From Bacillota bacterium (GTDB taxonomy: Bacteria; Bacillota; UBA4882; UBA8346), in contig JANQHU010000067.1 in assembly GCA_028282485.1 (NCBI GenBank), positions 1-5,455 of the forward strand: a stretch of 5,455 nucleotides of DNA. Reading direction: 5' to 3'. The notes below the pieces were generated by a model. The model made no database searches. It saw only the letters and a list, made by a program, of their open reading frames with translations, and was not told the DNA's origin. The position numbers and the translations under genes were made by a program. This document shows, piece by piece, positions 1 to 5,238 of the stretch (positions are counted from its first letter, which is position 1; every line of letters starts with the position of its first letter).

Positions 1-165
1 AAGTTTTTTGGAGTTGTAGTTTTCTGGCTAGTTATAGTCATAGTTGTCAGTTTGATTGGCCCAAATAAGGCACCAAAAGGTGAATATTTGGGCATTTTGT
101 TTATTTTTAACAAGATATTAATTGTCGAAAACTGCTTTAGAAAGTATAATTTACCTATACAATAG
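1..165 (+). CDS. possible 3' end of a membrane protein gene (partial, uncertain)
   Basis: The frame starting at base 1 is open for 54 codons and stops at TAG 163-165; its start would lie left of the window. The first 20 residues are strongly hydrophobic (KFFGVVVFWLVIVIVVSLIG) and look like a transmembrane helix, followed by a short polar stretch (PNKAPKGE). From about residue 29 on, the peptide is less convincing, and codons 20 to 31 coincide with a terminator-like hairpin at 59-93. The coding frame may therefore be real only in its first part, or it may be open by chance. No family is recognised. If real, it belongs to a separate transcript upstream of the conjugation operon, since a terminator and a promoter lie between them. 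Confidence 0.35.
   Translation, partial: KFFGVVVFWLVIVIVVSLIGPNKAPKGEYLGILFIFNKILIVENCFRKYNLPIQ
59..110 (+). terminator. Rho-independent terminator-like hairpin with T-rich tail
   Basis: GCCCAAATA (59-67) and TATTTGGGC (85-93) are perfect 9-base inverted repeats. Inside them CACC (71-74) pairs with GGTG (79-82) around an AAAA loop, with a small asymmetric internal loop between the two stems. A T-rich stretch (ATTTTGTTTATTTTT, 94-108) follows directly. On the plus strand this is the layout of an intrinsic terminator; the other strand has no T-run at the matching place. It would separate whatever lies upstream from the conjugation operon. The oddity is that the open frame of 1-165 reads straight through it. 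Confidence 0.65.
122..150 (+). promoter_or_regulatory. sigma-70/sigma-A-type promoter, probable operon promoter
   Basis: A TTGTCG hexamer at 122-127 (four of six matches to TTGACA) is followed after exactly 17 bases by a perfect TATAAT at 145-150. Transcription would begin near 157. It lies just after the terminator-like hairpin and faces the pilin gene, which gives a leader of about 240 bases. This is the best promoter match in the leader region; no upstream activator site is recognised. Confidence 0.5.
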
Positions 166-194
166 AGATTTAACATTACTGTAACTTTATAACA

Positions 195-224
195 CTTTTC
201 TTTTTGGGAGACTTGTATTATAAT
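195..224 (+). promoter_or_regulatory. second candidate promoter (good -10, poor -35)
   Basis: A perfect TATAAT lies at 219-224. The -35 position at 16 to 18 bases spacing holds only T-rich sequence (CTTTTCTT, 195-202), so the promoter would be weak or need an activator. The predicted start near 231 falls just before the first arm of the leader inverted repeat at 235-244, which makes it plausible as a start for a structured leader. In A/T-rich DNA such a hexamer can arise by chance. Confidence 0.3.
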
Positions 225-234
225 TAGTAGTAAC

Positions 235-301
235 AGAGGTAATTATTTACAAACAAATTTAAGTTATTGACCTAAAACCAAATTACCTTTAGCCGGGAGG
301 T
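235..301 (+). promoter_or_regulatory. leader RNA with mutually exclusive pairings, candidate riboregulator
   Basis: AGGTAATT (237-244) and AATTACCT (281-288) are perfect complements; a G-T and an A-T pair extend the stem to 235-244 with 281-290, around a 36-base loop. The downstream arm can instead pair with what follows: ACCTTT (285-290) with GGAGGT (296-301), four Watson-Crick pairs plus two G-T pairs around a five-base loop. That second hairpin buries the Shine-Dalgarno-like GGGAGG (295-300). Base pairing is seen in the sequence; switching between the two folds is inference. No known riboswitch class is recognised. Confidence 0.35.
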
Positions 302-323
302 GAGGAGAAAGGGTTGTAAAAAA

Positions 324-371
324 ATGAAAACTAATTATTACTTACAATCATTTCTAACTTTAAAAAATTAA
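324..371 (+). CDS. possible 15-residue leader peptide
   Basis: An ATG at 324 opens a 15-codon frame (MKTNYYLQSFLTLKN) ending with TAA at 369-371, 27 bases before the pilin start. AAGGG (309-313) lies ten bases upstream of the ATG, and a broader purine run (295-313) covers the approach. An in-frame GTG at 300 could add eight residues. The peptide is polar to mildly hydrophobic and matches nothing I know. Its interest is positional: it sits directly after the alternative-pairing leader and before the first structural gene, as leader peptides do. It is too short for coding statistics and may be chance. Confidence 0.25.
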   Translation: MKTNYYLQSFLTLKN

Positions 372-380
372 ATTAGAAAA

Positions 381-387
381 CAGGGGG
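381..387 (+). promoter_or_regulatory. ribosome binding site of the pilin gene
   Basis: CAGGGGG ends 11 bases before the ATG at 399, in an otherwise A/T-rich leader. It is G-rich rather than canonical AGGAGG and supports 399 as the start, as does the signal peptide that begins exactly there. Confidence 0.5.
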
Positions 388-398
388 TTGTTTTTAAA

Positions 399-767
399 AT
401 GAAAAAGTTAATGTCCGTTTTGTTATTGGTAGTGATGGTGTTTAGCTTAGGAATTAGTTGTTATGCGGTGGATGCTAATAATAATAATAATGCACTTTTT
501 AATCTTGATAATGCTTTTAAAAAAAATAGCAACGGAAGTGGATTAAGTGATGCAACGAGTAATTTCAAAACAGGTCTTCAAAACACCATGGGTAATTTAT
601 TGCCAATTTTGGGAGTTTTGGCTATTGTTATCGGTGGCGGCTATATGGCTTTTGGGCATCAAATGGCAAAGCAGAAATTAATCGGGGCTTTGATCGGGGT
701 AGGCTTGATGTTTGGGGCAGTTCTTTTAGCCGGGGCTTTACTAGGTATTTTTAACAAAACAACATAA
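399..767 (+). CDS. conjugative pilin subunit, VirB2/TraA/TrbC-like
   Basis: The 122-residue product has the build of a type IV secretion pilin precursor. A Sec signal peptide covers residues 1-23 (MKK, hydrophobic core, CYA before the likely cut). A polar Asn-rich linker covers about 24-65, and two transmembrane helices lie near 67-86 and 94-118, joined by a short basic loop (HQMAKQK, 87-93). This two-helix hairpin with Gly/Ala-rich helices is typical of VirB2/TrbC, in which the mature subunit waits in the inner membrane before being extracted to form the pilus. First place before TraL and TraC supports the call. C21 does not sit in a good lipobox, so a lipoprotein is unlikely. Residues 27-31 are five Asn encoded by five consecutive AAT codons. 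The 5' half of the gene is more A/T-rich than the 3' half. The family is well supported; whether it is nearer F TraA or VirB2 is not settled. Confidence 0.85.
   Translation: MKKLMSVLLLVVMVFSLGISCYAVDANNNNNALFNLDNAFKKNSNGSGLSDATSNFKTGLQNTMGNLLPILGVLAIVIGGGYMAFGHQMAKQKLIGALIGVGLMFGAVLLAGALLGIFNKTT
477..491 (+). repeat. in-frame AAT triplet repeat in the pilin gene
   Basis: Five consecutive AAT codons encode Asn 27-31, just past the predicted signal peptide cut, so the tract lies at the N-terminus of mature pilin. Loss or gain of units by slippage would keep the frame and only change linker length. Confidence 0.8.
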
Positions 768-782
768 TGACAGGTGATTATG

Positions 783-1109
783 ATGGCAAAACAATATAGT
801 TGGACTACTGAAGTGGCAGTGGTCGGCTCGACCAGATCCTTTCTGATTTATATTACCTTCTTTATGGGGATCTCCATGATCATATGGCCTTTGCTGCAAG
901 TGATGGGCATTGGCATTGCGGCAGCGGCGGTGGGCTTTGTCGCCTGGTATCAAAACCAAAATAACCCGGGAGCCATTAAATTTTATCTGGAGTATGTGTT
1001 GATTCCGAACCATTTAGACGGCAATCTGTCAAAGGGGGAGAACCTGGATGGTCAACCAACAGTATCTGAAAGAGCTATTAGCCAGCGCTGTCGGCCTGGG
1101 GAGCAATAA
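783..1109 (+). CDS. traL: TraL/VirB3-like inner-membrane protein of the conjugation system
   Basis: This small membrane protein of 108 residues (counted from ATG 783) has a polar N-terminus, a hydrophobic region of about residues 20-55 that can form two helices split near Pro36, and a cytoplasmic segment with a KFYLEYVLIPNHL run (66-78) resembling the conserved end of TraL. TraL/VirB3 proteins sit in the inner membrane and bind the VirB4/TraC ATPase, and the next gene is that ATPase. I chose ATG 783 because AGGTG (772-776) lies six bases upstream; ATG 780 and GTG 774 are in-frame alternatives that add one or three residues. The gap to the pilin stop is 15 bases. The last 20 residues (89-108) are encoded inside the overlap with traC, are polar, and look unconserved in character, so they are probably a tolerated tail. 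The traC ribosome binding site lies within codons 84-86. Confidence 0.8.
   Translation: MAKQYSWTTEVAVVGSTRSFLIYITFFMGISMIIWPLLQVMGIGIAAAAVGFVAWYQNQNNPGAIKFYLEYVLIPNHLDGNLSKGENLDGQPTVSERAISQRCRPGEQ
1034..1040 (+). promoter_or_regulatory. ribosome binding site of traC, inside traL
   Basis: GGGGGAG ends seven bases before ATG 1048. It fixes the traC start within the traL coding sequence and so confirms the 62-base overlap; the next in-frame ATG (residue 27 of TraC) would remove the overlap but lacks such a site. Confidence 0.65.
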
Positions 1110-3519
1110 ACTAGACGAAAACCTGATGCCCCATATCCCGTATATCGGGTTTGTGGACAATATGGCCTTTTTGGATGACGGCACTATTGCTTTTACGCTA
1201 GGGTTGCAACCGATTTACGACGATTTTCTCGATCATGACCAACTCCTGGGGATTAAGCAGAATTTGGATAACATCTTAAATGATCTGGATCAAGAGGTAA
1301 TTGTCCAAATCAGAATGAAAAAAGACCGCTATTTTGAGGATGTTTTAGCGGCTTATGCCGAGCAAAACCAGTCCGGAGCCCCCTTGGTGCAAGCTCTTTT
1401 TCAAAATCGGTTACAAAAATTACAACAACAGATCAAAAATTACGAGCTCTTTCGTTATACGTTGTATATTACCGTCGCCAAACAGTTTAGCTATCTGGAG
1501 GCAGTCCAGTTAAAATCTTTCTTTGAAACTCCCGAGGAATTAGAGGGCAAGTATGTCTCCGAGATTAGTAAAGCCCATCGGGAAATGCAAGAGTACCAGC
1601 AGCGCTTCCAGACCTATTTGCAGGTGGCCGGGCTCTGTACCAAGCTACTAAGCCGCCAAGAAATCATCGAATATACCGCCAGTGCCATTAATTTGCAAGA
1701 AGTGCGGGATGTGCAATACTTTTTTCCGGAAGATCTGGTTGCTTCTTGCGTCTTCAAAACTCCTTATTATTTCGGCATGAATAATATGTACGCTCGGGTG
1801 ATCAGTATCAAAAACAGTGCTCCTCCCCAAACGGTTTTCCCTACCATTATTAAGGCTTTATATAACGGGGATCTCCGCTTTGAGTTTGATATCCAGCTAG
1901 CTTTGCAAAAACGCAATATTGAAGAAACCATCAAAAGTCTCGAGGCCAAAAAGGGGATTGCCTACGCCATGCGTGCCGGAGTGGCCGGTGATGCCAACGA
2001 GCAGTTTTTGATTAAGCATCAAAAGTTATCGACTTTGCTGACGGATATCGCCAATGGGAATACCAATATTTTTGATTGCGAGCTGTTGGTCTTAGTCAAG
2101 GCTTACTCTTTGGACGAGCTAAACTATAATTGTAATATTGCCGAAGGAGTCTTTTCGCAACTGGGTTCGGCCAAGGCTTATCTGGAGACCTACGGGAACT
2201 TCTCCCTTTTTAAGACTTTTTGGCCGGGGAATAATAAGCTGAAAAATAGCCGCAGTTTTCCTTTTAAAACCCAAGTAATCTCCGATCTGATCCCCCTCTG
2301 GGGCGGCCCGGACAACTCCGGAGAACCCGTCTCTTTGGTAGAAAACCGCTGGCGTTCCTTGACTTATTTTAACATCTTGAGTCCCCGCTATCCCAACAAA
2401 AACGGCTTAATCTTAGGGGCTACCGGCCAAGGGAAATCCTTTTTTATGAATCTTTTAGCCAAAGACTATCTCTGTTTAAACCCGGAAATCATTTTTATAG
2501 AAATTGGCAATAGCTTTGAAAAGTTTGTTAAATCTTTAGAAGGCCAGTACTTTCAGATTAACGATCAGGTTTCTATTAATCCCTTTTACGTTAGTTCCGG
2601 AGAGAAACGCATCTTCTGGCAGAATGTTTTGGAGATCATGGTGCGGGACTCCGACCAGCAGAAACTGAGTTTAGACGAAAAAATTATTGTGGAAGATACT
2701 ATTGAAAGAGTAGCGGCTTTAGAAAAACCAGCTGTAACCATTGACGATTTTGTGGCGGTTATGGAGGCGCTGGAGTATGAAAACTCTAATTTGCGAGAAG
2801 TCCAAGATAGTGTCCTGCGCCACTTACAACGGTGGACCAAAGGAACTCTCGGCGAATTTTGTAATAATTTAGAGAGTAGTTTGCAAGTGGATAAGACTAT
2901 TTTAGGCTTTAACCTAAAAGGAATCGAGACCATCCCGGAGCTTACCGAGGTCTTTATGGCTTATATCTCCAACCTGATCTGGACCAAACTGGAGCGAGAC
3001 CCAGAACGAATTAAGTTAATCATCTTTGACGAAGTCTGGAAGTTCTTTGGCACTGAGTCAGGGGTTGAGTTGATTCGGGGGCTCTACCGCACCATTCGTA
3101 AGTATCACGGGGCCTTGATTACCATCAGTCAGGATGTGGGGACCTATGTGCAAAACCCGGTTTTGAAAGATGCTATTATGGAGAATATTGGCTTTAGTTT
3201 CATCTTAAAACAGGCCAATACCAGTGACTACGAGCGCTTGCAAAACATCTTCGGCCTTGTCCCCCGGGAAGTAGAATTAATTCAGCGAATGGCCACTAAA
3301 AAAGGTTATTTTAGTGAGGTCTTTATCAAATCTCCGGAAAAATTCGGGTTTATCGGCCGGGTGACCCCCGATCCCTTTAGCTACTGGCTAGCCACTACCG
3401 ATCCTCAGGATCGTTCCGAATTCGATAAAGAATTAGCCCGGTACGAGGGGGATATTATCAAGACTTGTAATGCTTTAGCCGAAAAGTACCCCCACGGCAT
3501 CTTTTCGGCCAAAGAATAG
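1048..3519 (+). CDS. traC: type IV secretion ATPase, TraC/VirB4 family
   Basis: This 823-residue cytoplasmic ATPase is close to the usual length of F-type TraC. It powers pilin extraction and pilus assembly at the inner membrane. The N-terminal half (about 1-430) is the TraC/VirB4-specific domain that docks on TraL/VirB3; the C-terminal half is a RecA-like ATPase of the HerA/VirB4 type. Visible motifs are Walker A GATGQGKS (457-464, K463 and S464), the following strand FIEIGNSFEKF with a downstream INPF as in TraC proteins, Walker B LIIFDE (657-662, D661 and E662) followed by VW, a basic YRTIRK segment (680-685) that may supply the arginine finger, and TISQD (692-696) as the sensor-like motif. 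All catalytic elements are intact and there is no frameshift. F-type TraC is favoured over plain VirB4 because TraL- and TraE-like genes flank it. It begins within traL, is probably coupled to it in translation, and ends 14 bases before the next gene. Confidence 0.95.
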   Translation: MVNQQYLKELLASAVGLGSNKLDENLMPHIPYIGFVDNMAFLDDGTIAFTLGLQPIYDDFLDHDQLLGIKQNLDNILNDLDQEVIVQIRMKKDRYFEDVLAAYAEQNQSGAPLVQALFQNRLQKLQQQIKNYELFRYTLYITVAKQFSYLEAVQLKSFFETPEELEGKYVSEISKAHREMQEYQQRFQTYLQVAGLCTKLLSRQEIIEYTASAINLQEVRDVQYFFPEDLVASCVFKTPYYFGMNNMYARVISIKNSAPPQTVFPTIIKALYNGDLRFEFDIQLALQKRNIEETIKSLEAKKGIAYAMRAGVAGDANEQFLIKHQKLSTLLTDIANGNTNIFDCELLVLVKAYSLDELNYNCNIAEGVFSQLGSAKAYLETYGNFSLFKTFWPGNNKLKNSRSFPFKTQVISDLIPLWGGPDNSGEPVSLVENRWRSLTYFNILSPRYPNKNGLILGATGQGKSFFMNLLAKDYLCLNPEIIFIEIGNSFEKFVKSLEGQYFQINDQVSINPFYVSSGEKRIFWQNVLEIMVRDSDQQKLSLDEKIIVEDTIERVAALEKPAVTIDDFVAVMEALEYENSNLREVQDSVLRHLQRWTKGTLGEFCNNLESSLQVDKTILGFNLKGIETIPELTEVFMAYISNLIWTKLERDPERIKLIIFDEVWKFFGTESGVELIRGLYRTIRKYHGALITISQDVGTYVQNPVLKDAIMENIGFSFILKQANTSDYERLQNIFGLVPREVELIQRMATKKGYFSEVFIKSPEKFGFIGRVTPDPFSYWLATTDPQDRSEFDKELARYEGDIIKTCNALAEKYPHGIFSAKE

Positions 3520-3520
3520 A

Positions 3521-3529
3521 GGGGGGAGG
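3521..3529 (+). promoter_or_regulatory. ribosome binding site of the gene at 3534
   Basis: GGGGGGAGG follows the traC stop by one base and ends four bases before ATG 3534. The spacing is short, but the run is long enough that its 5' part gives a normal distance. It supports the start that also begins a signal peptide. Confidence 0.6.
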
Positions 3530-3533
3530 TATC

Positions 3534-4502
3534 ATGTTTAAAAAGTTAAAAGATAATCAGAAGATTATTATTATTGCGATAGTTTTTTTCTTGCTGGGAA
3601 TGATGATTCATACGCCTAAGGCGTCAGCTGCTTTCGGGTTTGACGCCGCGGCGCTAATGCCTATTTTAACATCAATTTTATCAGCTATCGGTTCTAGTGC
3701 TACAGCAGTGATCGGGGCGGTTAACTCGGGTTTCTCTTTTATGAATAAAGCTATTGGAGGCAAAATAGGGTTACTCCGTGATAAATTAGGCAATGATAAC
3801 GAGCAATTATACAAATTATATCAGCAAATGAGATGGGGTAAGGAGAATGCTATTCCTTTTATAGGTGATAAAATAGCGGGTAGTACCGCTATTAAGTCAG
3901 TTAAAAATGTTTACAATACCTATAAAAAGTATCGAAGATTAGTGGGAAATTTAAACTATAAATACTATAGTTACAAAAATTTAATTACTAAATATTCCTC
4001 ACAATTAAGTAAAGTGGGAGTTAAGGATCTCCAGCGATTAGGTAAAGTTTTTGATGGTACTGATAATACCCACCCCAATTTATCTTCGGAAAACAGAAAG
4101 ATCTATCATTTGAGTGCGCAGAAAAATGTCGTTGATCACGCATTAAATGATGTAGTAAAATATTATGGTCCTTCTTTTACTAATGGTTTAAACAAAAAAG
4201 AAAGTCTTCATGGAACGAAAGCAAAAATTGAAATTTACAAAAAGATGAAAGACAATGCCCATGAGACATGGGAAGTTCTCTTAGATGATTCAAATAACTT
4301 TTCAGACCGGGATGTACTAAAGGCAAAGTCCCAAACTGATTTGTTGATGGTTTCCTTATTGTTCGAAATATATCAAATGAATGTCTTGAAAAATCGACAT
4401 GAAATTTTAACAAACCAATCATTATATATTAGTGATTTATATCAAAGAATTGACGACCTTAAACTTGATGATGCCACTTTAAAGCAAATTATGAATAAAT
4501 AG
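3534..4502 (+). CDS. exported helical protein of the conjugation operon, possibly VirB5/TrbJ-like
   Basis: I do not firmly recognise this 322-residue protein. Residues 1-32 form a clear Sec signal peptide (MFKKLK start, hydrophobic core 11-25, ASA before the likely cut after A32). A second apolar, small-residue-rich stretch runs about 38-63 and could be a membrane or membrane-active helix. The remainder is Lys/Tyr/Asn-rich, probably mostly alpha-helical, and has no Cys after the signal peptide. The helical C-terminal part (about 263-322, including QTDLLMVSLLFEIYQMN) resembles in character the end of VirB5/TrbJ minor pilins, and the place between VirB4 and VirB8 homologues is where virB5 lies in VirB operons. 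The VirB5 role is inference. From about 3780 on the gene is much more A/T-rich than traC or traE and uses ATA (Ile) and AGA (Arg) codons freely, which suggests different ancestry or rapid change. Alternatives are an adhesin-like pilus tip protein or an entry-exclusion-type factor. Confidence 0.6.
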   Translation: MFKKLKDNQKIIIIAIVFFLLGMMIHTPKASAAFGFDAAALMPILTSILSAIGSSATAVIGAVNSGFSFMNKAIGGKIGLLRDKLGNDNEQLYKLYQQMRWGKENAIPFIGDKIAGSTAIKSVKNVYNTYKKYRRLVGNLNYKYYSYKNLITKYSSQLSKVGVKDLQRLGKVFDGTDNTHPNLSSENRKIYHLSAQKNVVDHALNDVVKYYGPSFTNGLNKKESLHGTKAKIEIYKKMKDNAHETWEVLLDDSNNFSDRDVLKAKSQTDLLMVSLLFEIYQMNVLKNRHEILTNQSLYISDLYQRIDDLKLDDATLKQIMNK

Positions 4503-4521
4503 TCTTTAATTCTAAAAATTC

Positions 4522-4548
4522 ACCTCTCCCCAGACCAAAAAGGAGGTC
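4522..4548 (+). promoter_or_regulatory. traE: hairpin that can mask the traE ribosome binding site
   Basis: AAGGAGG (4540-4546) lies nine bases before GTG 4556 and decides that start. Just upstream, ACCTCT (4522-4527) can pair with GGAGGT (4542-4547), five Watson-Crick pairs and one G-T, with a 14-base loop; GACC (4533-4536) with GGTC (4545-4548) is an alternative. Either fold hides part of the site. The stretch has only a four-T run afterwards, so it is a poor terminator. The effect on translation is inference. Confidence 0.35.
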
Positions 4549-4555
4549 GGCTTTT

Positions 4556-5203
4556 GTGGATAAGAAACAACAACTGGACGTGATCCGGGAAAATTACTTG
4601 AGTCCTATTGCACTGCTAAAAAAATCACTACAAATCTGGATGGTACTCTTTGCCGCTTTGGTAGTAGCGTTATTAATCTCCCTCTGCGTCAATATCTATT
4701 TGGTCATGAAAAAGCCCCTGGTGGTAAAAGTAGATCAGCGGGGAGTTCCGGATCTGATGGAAATCATGCAGGATAAAAGTTTATCCGATCTGGTTGACTA
4801 CCAAATCTTTCTGACCACCTTTTTAAACCGCCTCTATAGCTGGAATGGGGAAAACTATTTGGTCCAAATTAAGCGCGGGTTGGTCCTGATGGCCCCGCCG
4901 CTCCAGGCCAAATATTTAAAGCAGATTAAGGCTCAGGGAATTGAAATGAAACAAAAGGGGCAAAAGAATTACTATTCGGAGATTATGGTCCAAAAGATTG
5001 ATACCCGTCTCCGGAAGTATCAAAATGGTTATCTGATTGATGTCTTTGCCACGGTAAAAAATAGTGAAATAAATGCTCAAAAAATGAAATTTACCATTGG
5101 CATTCGTAAATCTAAGCCAACCAACAACAACTTTTGGGGGTTAGAAGTGGTTGATATTGAGGCTAATCAGGTAAAACCAGCTACAGAAAAAAATAAAGAA
5201 TAA
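4556..5203 (+). CDS. traE: TraE/VirB8-like inner-membrane and periplasmic scaffold protein
   Basis: The 215-residue product has one N-terminal transmembrane helix (about 28-50, ending LISLCVNIYLV) after a short cytoplasmic segment, then a periplasmic domain. This is the layout of TraE/VirB8, bitopic proteins that link the ATPase platform to the outer core of the conjugation machine. Family-like features are the helical stretch around LTTFLNRLYSWNGENY, the alternating strands VQKIDTRLRKYQNGYLIDVFATVK, here given by their positions near 140-165, and a closing strand WGLEVVDIEA. The length fits the family. The start is GTG 4556, set by AAGGAGG nine bases upstream; no nearby ATG replaces it. Base composition returns to that of traC. 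It is separated from the previous gene by 53 bases with a possible hairpin and from the next by 35 bases. I prefer TraE over VirB8 because of the neighbouring TraL- and TraC-like genes. Confidence 0.8.
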   Translation: MDKKQQLDVIRENYLSPIALLKKSLQIWMVLFAALVVALLISLCVNIYLVMKKPLVVKVDQRGVPDLMEIMQDKSLSDLVDYQIFLTTFLNRLYSWNGENYLVQIKRGLVLMAPPLQAKYLKQIKAQGIEMKQKGQKNYYSEIMVQKIDTRLRKYQNGYLIDVFATVKNSEINAQKMKFTIGIRKSKPTNNNFWGLEVVDIEANQVKPATEKNKE

Positions 5204-5222
5204 AGAAAAGTATGGCATGATA

Positions 5223-5230
5223 AAGGAGGA
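5223..5230 (+). promoter_or_regulatory. ribosome binding site of the last gene
   Basis: AAGGAGGA ends eight bases before ATG 5239, a near-ideal Shine-Dalgarno site. Together with the signal peptide that begins there, it supports a gene start although only 72 codons are visible. Confidence 0.75.
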
Positions 5231-5238
5231 GATCTGAG

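Noticed and set aside
176..184. Small dyad TTAC-T-GTAA as an operator
   Set aside because: Only four base pairs per arm with no extension or second copy nearby; expected by chance in A/T-rich DNA.
267..295. Promoter starting with TTGACC at 267-272
   Set aside because: No -10-like hexamer exists 16 to 18 bases downstream; that position is G/C-rich.
415..470. Lipoprotein signal around C21 of the pilin
   Set aside because: The residues before the Cys (GIS) do not fit a lipobox well, while CYA gives a normal signal peptidase I site, as in VirB2-type pilins.
741..1013. Minus-strand open frame of 90 codons across the pilin end and traL
   Set aside because: It is antisense to two well-supported genes, is His/Arg-rich without domain features, and has no ribosome binding site in proportion; it is a shadow.
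1648..2933. Several minus-strand open frames inside traC
   Set aside because: They oppose an intact ATPase gene and show no motif, signal peptide or start signal.
3608..4422. Minus-strand open frames inside the gene at 3534-4502
   Set aside because: The plus-strand gene has a ribosome binding site, a signal peptide and operon position; the opposing frames have none of these.
4503..4555. Intrinsic terminator between the exported gene and traE
   Set aside because: The stem is short, the loop is large or the alternative stem only four pairs, the T-run has four bases, and a strong ribosome binding site overlaps it.
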